NCBI RefSeq assembly: GCF_002412335.2
Contig: NZ_NXIB02000020.1
Location: 1 to 34,068 of the forward strand
DNA length: 34,068 nucleotides
Direction: 5' to 3'
Source of the DNA: Tychonema bourrellyi FEM_GT703
Lineage (GTDB): Bacteria > Cyanobacteriota > Cyanobacteriia > Cyanobacteriales > Microcoleaceae
Position numbers and translations under genes: made by a program. A model generated the notes under the pieces. It did no database searches and was not told the DNA's origin. It saw only the letters and a list, made by a program, of their open reading frames with translations. Below, in pieces: positions 33,077 to 34,068 of this stretch (the stretch's first letter is position 1; every line of letters starts with the position of its first letter).

Positions 33077-33961
33077 ATGAGTTTAGCTGGCGATCGCTTG
33101 AAAATTTTTCGGGACTCTGAATGCGTTGGAGAACCTGACGGTGTTACTTGGGAGTGGCAGACTTGGGAAGGCTTACCCTATCTGACTTGTAGCTTGCTTG
33201 AACCTTGGTGTCATGGCTTTTTTACGGCTCAGTTTTCGCCCCGCAGCCCGATCGACTTAGTGGAAGTTCTTTCGCCCGGAGCCCAGGTTTATCGGGTCAA
33301 GCAGGTACATGGCAATGTGGTACTCAAGACTGGTGAGGTTTCTCCGGTTTCGGCTGGTTCTCCAGGGTCGGAAACTGTTGCTGAAATCTATTCTGAGGCT
33401 GATGGTTTGGTTGCGGAGCGTCCGTTTGAGGCGATTTGGGTTTGTACGGCGGATTGTGTACCTGTGTTGATTGCTGACGATCGCACGGGACTCGTCGCCG
33501 CAGTGCACGCAGGTTGGCGCGGGACTGCTGCTAAGATATTACCAGAGGCGATCGATCGACTTGTGGCAGTTGGCAGTCAACTAGAAAATCTGAGGATTGC
33601 TATGGGCCCGGCGATCGCTGGACAGGTTTACCAGGTATCTGTGGAAGTAGCAGCGAAACTGGGAGCTACTATTGTTCCCAACAGTGCGGTTAGTGCAACA
33701 GCCGACAGCATTCTAGAGTTTTTGCACCAACTTCCCGAAACGCCTGTGTTCGCCGATCCAGCACCGGGAAAAGTACGTTTGGATGTTCGGCGCTGCAATG
33801 CTCTGCAATTGCAACAGTTGGGAATTAATTCTTCTCAAGTGGCGATCGCTCCTCACTGTACTTATTCTGACTCAGATCGCTTTTTTTCCTACCGCCGCGA
33901 TCCACTTAAAAAAGTTCAGTGGTCAGGAATTGTCAGTCGTGGCGCGACAACTTCCTCCTGA
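33077..33961 (+). CDS. pgeF: Peptidoglycan editing factor PgeF (YfiH/DUF152, multicopper-oxidase-like fold)
   Basis: 294-aa protein of the YfiH family, which in bacteria removes wrongly built peptidoglycan precursors (L-Ser in place of L-Ala on UDP-MurNAc) and has also been called laccase-like. Conserved metal-site motifs: YRVKQVHGN (His), EADGLVAE, WVCTADCVPVL (Cys), VAAVHAGWRGT (His) and GPAIAG. The C-terminal HCTYSDSDRFFSYRRD segment is typical. I start at the ATG at 33077 because AAGGA lies 9 nt upstream; the TTG at 33059 lacks a ribosome site. It is divergent from the M23 peptidase gene and single. Confidence 0.95.
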   Translation: MSLAGDRLKIFRDSECVGEPDGVTWEWQTWEGLPYLTCSLLEPWCHGFFTAQFSPRSPIDLVEVLSPGAQVYRVKQVHGNVVLKTGEVSPVSAGSPGSETVAEIYSEADGLVAERPFEAIWVCTADCVPVLIADDRTGLVAAVHAGWRGTAAKILPEAIDRLVAVGSQLENLRIAMGPAIAGQVYQVSVEVAAKLGATIVPNSAVSATADSILEFLHQLPETPVFADPAPGKVRLDVRRCNALQLQQLGINSSQVAIAPHCTYSDSDRFFSYRRDPLKKVQWSGIVSRGATTSS

Positions 33962-33994
33962 AGGTAGAAGATACAGCAGATTCCAGGTAAGTAG

Positions 33995-34068
33995 GGACAC
34001 GGCAGTGCCCATAGGTGTCAACTTAAGCTTGAAACCCTTGGTATTTCTTGCTTTTACCTAAGTCTAGA
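33995..34068. mobile_element. Probable end of an IS-like element running off the right edge
   Basis: Bases 33995-34034 match 10533-10572 at 35 of 40 positions, with the core GGTGTCAACTTAAGC. At the 10.5 kb copy a transposase tail follows, so this sequence is likely an element end. The remaining 34 bases to the edge show no ORF. The element may be complete outside the window. Confidence 0.5.

Overview
The window looks like chromosomal DNA of a filamentous cyanobacterium, probably of the Oscillatoriales type (Microcoleus/Oscillatoria/Phormidium-like). The evidence is the very frequent GCGATCGC-type (HIP1) octamers, phycobilisome-linked ferredoxin-NADP reductase (petH), phosphoribulokinase (prk), a photosystem II S4-domain protein, clpS1, an RRM-type Rbp protein and a DUF1517 protein. 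Short heptanucleotide repeats (STRR-like) and palindromic repeats fill the spaces between genes. No rRNA, tRNA or CRISPR array was seen.

Layout. 1-2.5 kb: clpS1, convergent with rbp, and a large unknown gene. 3.0-6.1 kb: murF, tsaC and a histidine-kinase-like gene in one direction (cell wall, tRNA t6A, signalling). 6.2-8.3 kb: a GNAT acetyltransferase and hemB on the minus strand, separated by a 143-bp tandem repeat. 8.7-10.5 kb: a secreted Gly-rich DUF1517 protein and a stand-alone cyclic-nucleotide-binding-domain protein. 10.5-11.2 kb: a junkyard of transposase and WD40 relics and a vapBC locus whose toxin is gutted. 11.5-14.3 kb: a single-module NRPS-like enzyme (A-T-TE). 14.8-20.3 kb: prk on the minus strand, then a complete group II intron with its maturase inserted just upstream of petH. 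20.8-25.8 kb: two Uma2-family proteins, hom, an orphan HigA-like antitoxin, the PSII S4 protein and a glycine-zipper membrane protein. 26.1-29.1 kb: serA and prmA. 29.3-30.7 kb: an hsdM remnant followed by an intact Fic protein. 31.1-34 kb: an M23 peptidase and pgeF, with the end of an IS-like element at the right edge.

How it fits together. Most genes are housekeeping: Calvin cycle and photosynthetic electron transfer (prk, petH), tetrapyrrole synthesis (hemB), Ser/Thr/Met supply (serA, hom), peptidoglycan (murF, M23, pgeF) and translation (tsaC, prmA). The accessory layer is mobile and decaying: a group II intron, MITEs, TnpB tails next to a repeated palindrome, broken toxin-antitoxin and restriction loci, and the lone NRPS-like gene.

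The most informative non-gene signals are four. (a) A repeated ~80-bp palindrome sits directly after the tnpB stop codon at two loci, suggesting it is an IS200/IS605-type end that also spreads alone. (b) Two different MITEs are nested in those loci, and removing them restores the ancestral sequence. (c) The group II intron lies in the petH upstream region. (d) Heptad repeats end 2-3 nt before the start codons of tsaC and prmA, where a ribosome-binding site would be.
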